Source: Phalacrocorax aristotelis
Taxonomy: Eukaryota; Chordata; Aves; Suliformes; Phalacrocoracidae
Length of the DNA: 64,000 bases
Direction: 5' to 3'
Assembly (NCBI RefSeq): GCF_949628215.1
Contig: NC_134279.1
Location: 76,948,830 to 77,012,829, forward strand
This document shows, piece by piece, positions 51,673 to 62,998 of this stretch. Numbering within the stretch: position 1 is the first letter of the stretch; each line of letters starts with the position of its first letter. Below the pieces are notes generated by a model that was not told where the DNA came from, did no database searches, and saw only the letters and a list, made by a program, of their open reading frames with translations. The translations under genes were made by a program, and so were the position numbers.

Positions 51673-53887
51673 AATAAATTGATTAAATATTGTTCAAAAA
51701 ACACTTAGGAATAAATGTTTGTGTTTACCACATAGATTTACTGAGTCAAAATTATCACTAAAGAACATTTTACATTCTATACACACCCAAGATTAGTGTT
51801 TAGTTTCCATTGCTTTTTTCCCCAGCATTTTATTACAGAATATTGAGCCTGTAATTTAGATGAGTAAATCAATGCTTTTAAATTTCTGATTTTGGCTGTT
51901 CTGGCTTTTTCTGTTACAGTGATTCTAGACACTGTTAGAAATGTGTCATATTATAATGATCATATAGGGCTATACTGTTCATATAGCAAACTAAATGTGG
52001 GGACTGAGAAAGAGAAGAATGTAAATGAACACTGAAATCTTTCCCCAGTTCTGTGCTTATTTACCCTTAGTTTTAAGGGTAACTGTATTACTTAATGCAA
52101 TTTTTTGTCTTCTAATACTGGATTTTATTCATAATTATAAGAGGTTGTCCAAGCAACTGCTCGAACAGTTTCTCAGAACCCATAACTTATAATGTATTCA
52201 GTAAACTGCATTGTAACTTTGAAGAACAGGTTAGGACAAGAAGCAAAGAATAATATCTTTTCTTAATTGAATCTGCAAACAGAATTCAAGGTCATTAATT
52301 AAAATGTGGTCTGGGCAATGGCTTTTCTATTGACAAAATAAATTACAATATGAGTTTTACATCTTTTAAAAGGATACATCAGATTTTGATTATGTTCATG
52401 TTAGCATAATTGTAGAGTATTTCTGTTGATGCTAATTCATATTTATACCAGTGTTTCAGAATTAAAAATCCATTAAAGGATTTTGAGCAATACAGTGCCT
52501 CCTAGCATGATACTTGACATTGATTCAGTTTCAGAAGTAAAAGAAGTAAATGAGCAGTACAGCTTCCTGAAATATAAATTGATATCAATTTATCCTTAAT
52601 TTGTAGTTAATGCAGAATATAAAGGAGAAAACTTAAATTTGTCATCTCTTTGTTGACTTCACTTTTTCACTGTAATGATAAATAAAATTCACACTCAGGC
52701 AGTTATGATTATTAATAATGTGGGGATCTGAAACAGCAGTAACAATTACAAGAAATTTTATAACCCATTATTTAAACAGCAGCCTTCTTCAATCTCAAAA
52801 TTGCAAACATTTATTTTTTTATAATTTCACTTTCTGCAATACTGGCAAAAATGCTGATTTAGAAAAAAATTGTTCTTTCATTTCACATTCCCATGAGTTT
52901 TGTTGGGAATCAAACGGCAAATAGACAATCTTATTTCATTAATTATTTCTGGAGAAGAGCAAGTTTTTTGTTGTAGACAAGAGATGCTGGCCTGTGGTCA
53001 GAAACAATAAGGTCCTGTATATAATAGTCCTGTGTCATCTGCTCTATACTACTTGTAAGACCTTTTGTGCTCTTTGGTATGTATGCCATAAAAGCTACTT
53101 TTTTTCTGCTGTCAGAGTTGGGAGTTCTGTCAAAAGTTTCTTTCTACACCTTGTGTCATATTTATAGCCAAGATATAAACCAATTATTTATATGTGCAGC
53201 ACAATGTCTCTGTGATGACCTCCCAATTCCAAATGTCTTAAAGAGAATGGCTGACTACTTGATTCCTTCAGCATAATGACAAGAATATTGTTAAGAGTAT
53301 CCATTTCATAGGGGTGGACTTCGCAACATTTATAAAATGCTGTAAAAAAAAGCCTTGCAATATTGCTTATTGTCAGGAGTGTCACAAAAGAAGTTTCCTA
53401 TAATAAACTCTGTGGGTATGCATTTAGTTCTCTACAGTATTATTTGTGTTTCATCCATAGACCCTCCACAAGCACGTGAACACCTCTGTGGAGCTTTTCT
53501 CAGAACTCGAAAGCAATATAACTGTGTTTGCATGGCCTGGTTTCTGAATTTATAGATCCCATCTCTCAGTCAGTTAACGAGCTCCATGTTCACCATGTTA
53601 ATTTAAGTCCAGTATCTCTAGTTTTGGAGGGAGACTTCTTGGTGCTAACTCAGGGAGTTCTGCACTGCATTCCATTGGATGACATAGACGTGTATTCATG
53701 TCATCCATAGAAATCAGCCCCATGTTCCCCTCCTTTACAAACCTTAATTTTGCAATTACACCCCTGGTATTACTTATGAAAGAGAAATCCCAATGTGGAG
53801 AGAGACTATGAGATTATTAGATGAAAGTTTTTTTCTGTTACCTGAAGCATTGGAATAAGATCAGAAATAAATATTCTTCATAATAAG
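51673..53887. other. No gene or repeat recognised
   Basis: AT-rich sequence between two CR1 fragments, with frames under 75 codons. Confidence 0.5.
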
Positions 53888-54145
53888 ATCACATGATAGT
53901 TCAGGTTATAAGGGACCTCAGGAGGTCTGTAGTCCAATCTCCTGTTCAAAGCAGGGTCAGCTCTGAGATCAGCTCAGGTTGCTCAGGGCTTTATGCAACC
54001 TTGTCGTAAAGCCTCCAAGGAAGGGGACTGCATCTTTGGGCCAACTGCTCCACTGCGTGACTTTTATGATGGTGAAAATGTTTTTCCTTATATCGTTTGA
54101 ACCTCTCTTGCTTCAGTTTATGCCACTTGAATACTGCAAGTGCCT
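53888..54145 (-). mobile_element. CR1 LINE fragment (older subfamily)
   Basis: The + strand reads as the reverse complement of a CR1 3' end: 'gttataagggacctcaggag', 'tctgtagtccaatctcctgt', 'tcaaagcagggtcagctctg', 'aaagcctccaaggaagggga', 'caactgctccactgcgtgac' and 'gtgaaaatgtttttccttat' followed by 'cgtttgaacctctcttgctt'. The phrase order is intact and divergence is moderate. Confidence 0.85.
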
Positions 54146-57100
54146 AGATGTCTTCACTGTATCAGATCTTTTTATGCTCTCAAATGACATAACCTTTTTT
54201 TAATGAGTTGTCATTAAATTGGAAGTTACTAGTTTTCTTAGTGAGATAGACCATATTTATAATGAAGCTAAGGAATGATGACGGAATTATATGCATAAAC
54301 AGGAAAGTTGTACTGATTTTCCTACATAGTTTCCATGGTACAAGGTAAACATACATCTTGGTCCCAAAAATATGGTCCCAGTCCACCAGTGGACAACAAT
54401 TCCTCATTCCAATACTACTGTTAAGTCTGCATGGGCTCCTCACCAGTGCTGGGGTGGGAAGAATATATTGTGCTATGGTGGCGAATAATGGATCTTTTAT
54501 TGAATTAGAGCTATGTGCAGGCTGTGATATATGGATGACTTCCCAGAAAAGATTAATTCATTTTTTTCAGTACCTGATTATTCACATGAATTAAAGATGT
54601 AACTCTAATAATGCCACAGCTATCATTTAATATATTTAAGACCTTTGAAAAAAAATCCAGGAGAAATCAACAAAACTGTCTGTGAAGCAGGAAATAATAT
54701 AACCAAAGACTGGCCTTGATAGTGACTACTTTAGGAATATAATTTGTTGGTCTTCTACACTGTTGCCAGAGAGATAAAAGACTGACATCTCTACAAGGCA
54801 AAGAAAGCATCAAATTGGTCTTAGGAAGTCAACACTTTAAAAAGTAGCCTTTGTAGTGGTATGGGCAAAATGCATTTAGATGTTTAAAGCATTTAAATTT
54901 TTCCCCAGTGGTAATTCCATGGCAAAAAAGTACAAACGTTAATGGTACAGGGTCATTCCACTTTACAAATGAAGTGAAAGATATAATAGGAAGATTGGAT
55001 TTATTGGAAGATGCAATCCCTATTTTCCACAAAATGAGAACTAATTTTTATTCTTTTAATTATCCTGCTGTAGTTTTGTCCCACGTTTTCCTTAGGCACT
55101 TTTCAGGTTTCTTCTTAAACCATTGTATAGACAGCTAACTTAACTATTCTCTATAATGTAATAGAAAACTACTGAATTTATTAACAAGGGAGGGTTAGAA
55201 AAAAAAGAAATTCCATTAGTAACAGAAGGATGTGAGAAGAATAAAGTTAAAAAAATAAGCCCCAAACCTCTTCCCATTGAAAACAAACCCCTAAAACTGG
55301 TTTGTTAAGCAAGTACAGTAAAATTGAAAACTACTATATTGGAATGACCACAGGGATTTCTACACAGGCTGTATACTCAACCCTACTGAAGAATGATGGA
55401 ATGAAGTAACATGGTAATTAAACCACTTTTTTTTTTCTCCACATTATGTGTGTGCACAATACCACAAAATTATCCTGTCTTGTACTGTAATTAAACTGTA
55501 GTACAATACACGTTAGATTCTCTTCAGAGAATTTGTGTTTCAGTTAGAGGTTTTCCAGTAAATATCTGAAGTAAATTTATAAGCAGGTATTCCCACAAGT
55601 GTCCAACTCAAGTCTGCAAGATGTGCCTTCAGCATCTTCTAAATATTCAGCTTGTTTCAGAGTTCTGCTAAGTCATGCATGCTATACAGTCCAGTGAGCT
55701 AATACTGCTGGTGCAGGCACTCCACAGAGTAGCAGTGCTCTGAAAGCTGACCCTCATCCCACAGCTCAGAATAGCAGACTGACGAACAGGCCAAAGAAGC
55801 TAAGTTTTTTCCTCAGCTCTGTGGAGTTTTGGTGGGTAGAAAGACAGCATGAATTCCTGTTCTAACACCCTATTGCAAGACTCTTTAGAAACAAAAAGCA
55901 GCAGCGGCAGTAACAGCTGGCTGTTGCAGGTATGCAGTGGTCTGAACAACTGAAGTCCAGGATAAAGGAGCTGCCTGAGTGCACAGGCCGTGTGAGTCTG
56001 CTTCGTACCTGTCTTAAGCATTATCCATAGTATGAGAAGGAGGCCCCAGATTTGTGATTTACCTGCTGAGTTGGTGAAGAGGCTTTAAATGCCAGTTGAG
56101 TTAATTGTTGCCAAGATGATTCTTCTTTACTCATAAAGGTGATGACAAGATTTCATGGTTTCTGCTACAGATTAATTGGATAACCTTGATGGTCAGGTCG
56201 TCATGATGTTCCATCTGCTGAGCACTTGTGAGAGTCAAGAACCACCAGCTGTGTGTATTATGCCTGAAGGACTGTGGTGAAACAGGAGAAAACAGCTTTG
56301 ACCCTACTAACAGTCGTTGTTTTCTGAAGGATACTTTTACAGTGGAAGACAGCTTCTCTGTTAATATGATGAGTGATAGATTAGGAAACCAAACATGCTG
56401 GTGAAGGTGGCTATCCAGAAAAGTCAAACACCTTGGGTACTGGAGAGCTCAGCAAACTGGAGTAGCCGAAGAACTCCCTGGCAATGGACCCACTGACAGA
56501 TACAATCCCACGTCTCACTAACCTATGTGTAATCTATGGTTACACTGCCACTTCGATGTAAACTGAACCCTGTATTGCCACTGCCATGGGTGCTCCCATC
56601 CTCTTCTCTGTTAGGAGCTGCTTCTTCTGGTGTGTTTCTTTTGTCAGAGTCAAATGAAGGAACTAATTTGACTGAAAGATAACTTAGAAAGATTTGCTGT
56701 CAACTGGGTCAGTTCTTCAGTTTGTCTTGCTGTGTAACCACTTTTTACTGGTGTAAAGAAGATGAAAATAAGAAACCAGGATGCAGAAGACCGTGGGATT
56801 CTAGGATCCTCTTGCAAATTCTTTTGGAAAACAGAAAAGATTATATGGTTGCTACTGTTGCAGTTTGGGTGTACCTAAGCTGTGGGCAGGAGAAGAAGCC
56901 CAAAGAGAAGCATAGTCTCTAGTCACTTTCATAGGGGACCTTGATTTGGTTACCTCATGCTGGCCTACATATTAGGTTTTTCAGTACTGGAAGTGACTTA
57001 AATACAGATGACAGAAGAATGCAGAAGATGCCAGAAGAGCTTTTTGTTGCTGATCAGTGTCACTGTGGTCAATAAAATTGGGATTTTTCCTTTTCTTTAT

Positions 57101-59634
57101 CTTGGCTTGAATTCTCAGTGAGCCCTGAATTAAAAATAAAAAACACCCAACAACAAATCACCATCCCCCTCCAACCCCACCCCCTTTACAAAGGGAAATT
57201 CTAAATTCAAAATACAGAGTGAATTTGCAGTTCCTTACTAGCAGTTTGAACCTTGGTTATAGTCATCAGTGAGACCGTCTAACAAAGTCCACTTGGCTTC
57301 AGATTCATCAGAAGAGATGCCTCACCCACTTATGTGTAAATGCTTACATGAGAGCTTGGTGTCTGGTCAATGGAGAGCTTATCAGTGTAGTTTGTGGAGA
57401 CCAGAGAGCTACTCATCAGCTATTCATTTTGCCAACTAGAGGTATGGATTAAAGGGTGAGCTGAACAGTTCTCTAGATTTTCTCCACTATAATGATATAT
57501 AGCCTCAGTTTACATATCTAGTTCATATGTATACACTCATTTTAGGTACCTTAATCTGCAAACTGAATTTTTATCCCGAAAGATAAATAGAGATTAAAGC
57601 TACCTTCACTACTTTTGTACTGTCCAATATTGGGAATGTTTCCTTCTCCTATATAAATGCTTTATTTTATAGAAGCTTCCAAATCAACACCACAATTTCT
57701 CCACGATAAAATATTCTGCTGTTTGCCACTCTGTTACTGAGATTTTACAACCTAGAGCTCAGAAGCTTTTGACTGAATATAAACCTTTTGGCATTGCTGA
57801 GTGTCCATAATCGTATGTGTATCCATGGTAACTACATTAGAGAAAGTATGGGTGGATAATCCTTCCTAAGTAATACAATGTTATGTTTTTCTTCGTAGAC
57901 AAAGAGATGCTAGCTAGTCATAAGCATATTAAACAGCCTGTGAATATCAAAGTTGCACGTATTCTCCTTACCAGGAAAATAGAAATTGTATTAATAAAAT
58001 TTTAATGTGTGGTTATAGTTCAGAAATATAGGTACAAAATTTCTGGAGCTTCTGTTTTGAATAAAGGTGCACAGACTAACTTCAGATCAAACATTTAAGT
58101 TAAAGCTCCTTTCTCTTAATCTTACAGTTTAATAGAAAAGTCACAACTAATCATGCCAATCTTGTTGCTTACTATAGAAAGGGCCAAATTATTCTCTGAC
58201 TGATCAAAATGGAATTTACACCCTTTTATAGGGCTATATTCCTGTGCGATAGCCCAACCATGATCATATATAAACATTTTCATACGGTGTAAATAATTCA
58301 AGAATCAACATGGTATTGACTGTACTGCTATATAATCAGGTAGGGTTTTTCTCCTTGTTTTCTTGTTTTATTAATCATTTTTGGTTAGAAAAAATACAGA
58401 ATATTTTAGACACAGTTATGACTGTTATTTAAAAACCAAAAATATCTGGACACTGTTTTTGTTTTATACTTTCCAGCTTTCATCCTGTGGTGAAAGCTTG
58501 GTGAAGCCTGCAGGAACTGTAAGGCCGTTGTCTTATTGACACGAAACAGCAGAAGTTGCACACTTCTGCAAGTAAAATTAAACACAAGGCACACTTTGGC
58601 ACAGATGCTTAAGAAAAAAAAGCTTTGTATGCCTACTCGCTCAGGCATTAGGGGTCTGTAGAGGTATGCATATTGATAGAAAATAGGTGTGCCTAAAGAG
58701 ACACAAAGTTGAAAAACAAAAGCTATTTTGCTGTAAAAGAAACGGAATTAAGTCCAAATCGATATACAGGCAAAATATTTTCTAAATGGAAACTTTTATT
58801 CCAGTTTTCCATTAATTTTCAGCTGCTTTTTAATGGGACATAAAAGTGAAGAAGGAATGCAAGCATAGGTTCTGATCCCACAGCAATTTTTTTCTCCCAC
58901 TGCTGGCCCACAGAAATTTGGCAACTGTGGCTTCCCAGCCATGAAAGTAATCCATTGAGTGGAAATCTGTTTTTTTTTTAATTTAGGTTTTTTTTTTCTT
59001 CCTGTCTATGAGATACTAAATTTGGTGTTTTGAAGTCCTTCACAATGTCAGAGACTGATTATGCTTTCCCCAGTTTCTATTTACAGAAATAAGACTGGGA
59101 GTCCCAAGTTCGTATTTTCTGACAACATTACTAGGTATGTTTTTCCCTGTTTCTCCCTTTCTTCAGCCATGAGGGTTGGGGGGTGTGGAGAGGGGAGAAG
59201 ATAATTAAATAGAATGTGCAGTTGCTGTATTTTGCCAGCAATTTAATTATGAATCCAACAAAGATAAGAATGAGGCTGTGGGTCCTGAAGATTTTAATAC
59301 TGAGAAATCTGTCACGTTTGAGCCCTCATTGTAAACAGGGAAAGGTCCAGTGTAGGAGCCTTAAGGAAGAAAACCTCCATTCTGGACCAGGATCAGAGAA
59401 CTAGAATAAGGACTAGGATCTAGTTTCCCTGTAAGTATCTGCAGCCTTTGAGGAAAGAATCCGTCTTCGTTTTTTCAAAATAAAATGCTTCAAAGCCTCT
59501 CATTCCCACACTGGTAAGGTAGGAAAGTAAAAGATCTAGGCTCAGTTGTATTCCATTAACTGCATATCTGATGTTGAAGAGTATGATAACCTCAAGAAAT
59601 TGGAGTAAGAGAGCTCTAGAAGAAGGATAAACTG
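54146..59634. other. No gene recognised; less AT-rich patch at 55.6-57.1 kb
   Basis: Between about 55600 and 57100 the sequence is visibly less AT-rich, and it ends with a possible polyadenylation signal (gtcaataaaattggg near 57069). A 98-codon minus-strand frame at 56131-56427 has no recognised motif. This could be a non-coding transcript or a worn repeat; neither is shown. Confidence 0.45.
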
Positions 59635-59890
59635 ATTACACAGAATTGCAGAATTGGAAAGCATCTTGGATGCTCTGTAGAGAGCATCATGCACTCCTAT
59701 TCCAAGGGACAATCAACTATAACTTTTGTGATTTTTGATATTTGTTTGTCTACTCTGTACTTAGAAACCTCAAGTGACTTCCCAAGTTAATGACTGCCAA
59801 CGATTCAATTTCTTTTATCATTTAGTAAGTTTTTCTTATAATAGCCATGCCAAATTATGCAGCCTGCATGTATTGTCTTGTTCTTGGATA
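59635..59890 (-). mobile_element. Ancient CR1 LINE fragment
   Basis: Phrases matching the old amniote CR1 3' end in reverse complement, in order: 'acagaattgcagaattggaa', 'tttgtttgtctactctgtac', 'ttagaaacctcaagtgactt', 'taagtttttcttataatagcc' (split here as 'taagtttttcttataa' and 'tagcc') and 'gcctgcatgtattgtcttgt'. Divergence is high and there is no coding content. Confidence 0.7.
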
Positions 59891-60454
59891 CATTCATAAC
59901 TTGTAGTCATGGAACTAGAATGATCTAGTCTGGTGATGTGTCTTTTGGCAGTAATTTTTTTTTTCTAAAGGAAAAGGCTAGTCTGGTATATTAAATAATT
60001 CTGTGCTGGATCTGGAGCTAATTGCTTTGTTCTCATTTTAAGTGTTGTCCTGGAAGTGTCACAGTATGTTTCAATATGTGAAGTTAGCTGGTTCAGTAAT
60101 TGTGATGATAAACAGCAAAACCTACTGAAGTTTAAAGCTACTTAGTAATAAATAACTAATTTTAACAGTGCTTTGAGCAACATGCTTTAAAATTTGTGGG
60201 ACTTTTGTATAGCTCTTCTAGAGGGCTGCATGGGCTGGAAAGATCACCCACTTCTGATGTAAGTAGACTCAATTCTCTAAGGAACTTGTGGATCTGGAAT
60301 TCTGTACGTAGGAAGGAGTGAGCAGGATGTAATTCAAATATCATCCTTCAACAAACACTCAAAGAACTGATATAAAAGTATCCATGAAATCTCTTTGCTC
60401 TTTTTCTTAATGGAACCTGGCTCCTGGAACAGAAATAAATTATGGAAAACATTG

Positions 60455-60635
60455 CATTGACATAGGATGGTGGAAGGGGCCTTGGAAATAAAGGGCATGT
60501 CCATGTCTAAATGGCTTAACCGGTGACAGAATTCCTATAATCTATCCAGATATAGAGAACTTGTGGCTATGGGTGCTTAATCCTTCTGTGTTGAAACTTG
60601 CAATAGATTCCATTTTGTCAGAAGAATAACCAATG
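60455..60635 (-). mobile_element. Ancient CR1 LINE fragment
   Basis: 'acataggatggtggaagggg' then 'ccttggaaa', 'attcctataatctatccaga' and 'gtgttgaaacttgcaataga' follow the CR1 3'-end order in reverse complement. It lies about 600 bp from another old fragment at 59635-59890 in the same orientation, so the two could be pieces of neighbouring insertions. Confidence 0.55.
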
Positions 60636-61920
60636 GAAATTCCATTCAGACATCCCAGTTTATTCACCTCTTGGCTTTTCTTATTGATTTACCACGGGGT
60701 GGGGGGCAGAGGGGAAGGATAAGTTCCCTGTTGAAGTGCCTCAAAGCTCAGACTGGTTGTTTGGTAACCCCCTCCTGGTGGACAATAGCATGGCACTTAC
60801 ATCATGTACCTATGACGCCCTGGGAGTTTCTTCTGAAAAATAACTGTTTTTTTTTTCCCATATGCTGTACCATCATATTAGAGATCTGTGGAAGTACTTA
60901 AGTAACATTCCTCACAATTTCAAAGAAGAGTCTATCAAAGACTTTCTTCATGGTTCACTGTAAACTTTTGAACTTAACTTCCATTGCTGACCCACCACAG
61001 TAGCATTTGTTAACCTTATAGGCATGGCACACAGTCCTTGTATTCACTTAATTGAAGGTTGGTGGGGAAAATAATATAAAATAAATATGAAACATTCTTA
61101 TTTGGGTCACTGCATTATGCATATTTTTTCATAGAAAATTTAAATAATTTTACTGATGTAAATATATGTACTGTGCTACAGAGGATGTATGATTTAACTG
61201 TAATAATAAGATTTTTATTTGGGGTTTTTACTCTGAAGACAGCTAAGAAAAATCTCAGAGCTTCCCAAAACCACTCTTTCCAAAGAAACCACAATGTTAC
61301 AGAGCCCTTTCATCATCCAGCATACGGTACTGTAGAACACAAAAATACACACTGTCCTACTTTAAATTAATTCATATTTGCAGGAGACACAGTCTGTGTG
61401 AGTATGTGCAATTATGAAATGCAACTTTTTTTTCCTCTTGACTTTTTTAGATGCCTCACCCCTTTTATTTAAACACATACATATGGTGTGTGAGAGTGAG
61501 CAAGCTCTCTGTAAATGTTTGGAAGGAGCATCTGTCAGACAATAAAACTTACAAGAAAACATGCTTCTCATTTAAAGTGTATTCACTAGAACTATTTCAG
61601 TGTTGGAATCAGTTCATTTGTATAGCTTGGAGGCATTTATAAGAGCAGAGAACTGTAAAGGCACCAGAAAACTCAAACTGTTACTAAGAATCCAAGCTAT
61701 TTTTTAAAAGCTTTTCGTCTATTCGGCATCACAGTCTTCTGATAGAAACCTGAACCAGTTGACAGACAGGAAACTTCTGATAGTCCGTCCAAAAAGATTG
61801 CAAACAAGAAGATGGCATGCTTTTTGCAAACCTGGAAAGTCTAAAGATTACAATAATTGTTGGACCAAAGGGACCCTCTTCAGGCATAAATAGCAAGACT
61901 CCTACTGTCTTCTGTTGCAG

Positions 61921-61984
61921 ACCAACTCAGCTGCCAGCAAAAGCAGGTGCTCTCCCCCTACCAGTGCTCCAGAGGAAATATTTA
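61921..61984 (+). other. Candidate non-coding 5' exon upstream of SPON2
   Basis: A strong acceptor (tgtcttctgttgcag) and a perfect gtgagt donor at 61985 bracket 64 bases that are richer in C than the surroundings (ctctccccctaccagtgctc). It could be an untranslated exon of SPON2 or of a separate non-coding transcript. No protein family is recognisable in it. Confidence 0.2.
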
Positions 61985-62417
61985 GTGAGTATTCACATCT
62001 CTTTTTACAAATTAATATATTATTAGCATTTTAGTTAAATTTGTATAGTTTTCTGAAAGGACAAAAGCATTTAAAAATAAGTTTTTAAGGCTGTTATTTT
62101 AAACAATTGCTGGAGTTCAACTGTCTGATGCAATTACCATATTAATTTAACAGCAAAATTTGCACAACCTATGACAGCAACTTTTTAAAAAGATTGTTTT
62201 TTAACAACTGTGTAGCTTAAACAATCTGAAGCAATTACAATGTATTTTTTAATGCACAAGTTATGACAGCAAAGTAATTTATATAGATATGAAATGTATT
62301 TGACTTTAAATGTTATGCCTTTGTAGAACACAAATTTAAAATAAATAATATCTTTTGGCAAAGTAACCTGCAATTTAATCTTTAGAAGAATAAATATACC
62401 ACTAATGTTTTCCACAG

Positions 62418-62498
62418 GAACAGTTGCTACTCTAATTAATTCAAGATGTGACTCTAATAAGATTTCCAAAGAAAATCAGAAGCAGATTGTTCTCAGAG
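62418..62498 (+). other. Candidate non-coding 5' exon upstream of SPON2
   Basis: The acceptor tgttttccacag precedes an 81-base segment that ends CTCAGAG with the donor gtagta. The segment carries no conserved protein block. It has an upstream ATG (in aagatgtga) that stops at once. It lies about 275 bp before coding exon 1 and could be an alternative 5' UTR exon. The evidence is splice-site shape only. Confidence 0.2.
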
Positions 62499-62749
62499 GT
62501 AGTACTATGGACAAGATTAAAAAATTTTTATTTTCATTAGAAACACTTGTCCCAGGTAGAGTTCCAGATTTGTATTATATAGTGTCGAAATATCAAATCT
62601 GAAAGCATTATAATAATGTTTTTAGAAGCATAACAATTTTTAGTGTTTCGGAAATATGCTTTCTTTTTGATTATAACTTATGGTATGTTACATTTTATTA
62701 GGTAACTGTTATTCAGTTTTGAGTTTACAGTGACTAATATGGCTAACAT

Positions 62750-62772
62750 ACTTTTTTCTTTTTGTGTGGAAG
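62750..62772 (+). promoter_or_regulatory. Splice acceptor just before the SPON2 start codon
   Basis: A pyrimidine-rich run (acttttttctttttgtgtgg) ends in aag, with the start codon four bases after the ag. This arrangement implies that the 5' UTR is interrupted by an intron and that the promoter lies further upstream. I saw no convincing TATA box or CpG island within 1 kb. The alternative is that transcription starts locally and the ag is fortuitous. Confidence 0.55.
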
Positions 62773-62775
62773 GGA

Positions 62776-62998
62776 ATGGAAAACCTGATGTTTGTCTACC
62801 ACTCCTGTAAAGTTATCTGGACATTACTTGTAACAATACTAGGTTATGCCAGCAGCTTGCCTGTGGGTGACGATTCTATTTGCACAGCAGAGGAACTTGC
62901 TAAATACAGCATAATCTTCACAGGGAAATGGAGTCAGACTGCTTTCCCTAAGCAGTATCCACTTTACAGGCCCCCAGCACAGTGGTCATCAATGCTAG
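62776..62998 (+). CDS. SPON2: SPON2 coding exon 1 (signal peptide and start of F-spondin domain)
   Basis: This exon encodes residues 1-74 plus one base of codon 75: signal peptide, the single early cysteine in DSICTAEE, and the family block [20 protein letters not shown]. It ends ATG CTA G followed by the donor gtaagt at 62999-63004. The true exon probably begins at 62773, because the pyrimidine-rich run before it ends in ag at 62771-62772. The first three exon bases would then be 5' UTR. Confidence 0.9.

Larger units (their letters stand above)
60636..62749. other. Region upstream of SPON2
   Basis: AT-rich sequence holding the two candidate non-coding exons. No TATA box with a clear initiator and no CpG island is visible, so the SPON2 promoter is either further upstream or of a weakly marked type. 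Confidence 0.45.

Noticed and set aside
56131-56427. 98-codon minus-strand frame
   Set aside because: It was considered as a processed pseudogene, but no parent protein could be recognised and no poly-A tail is present.
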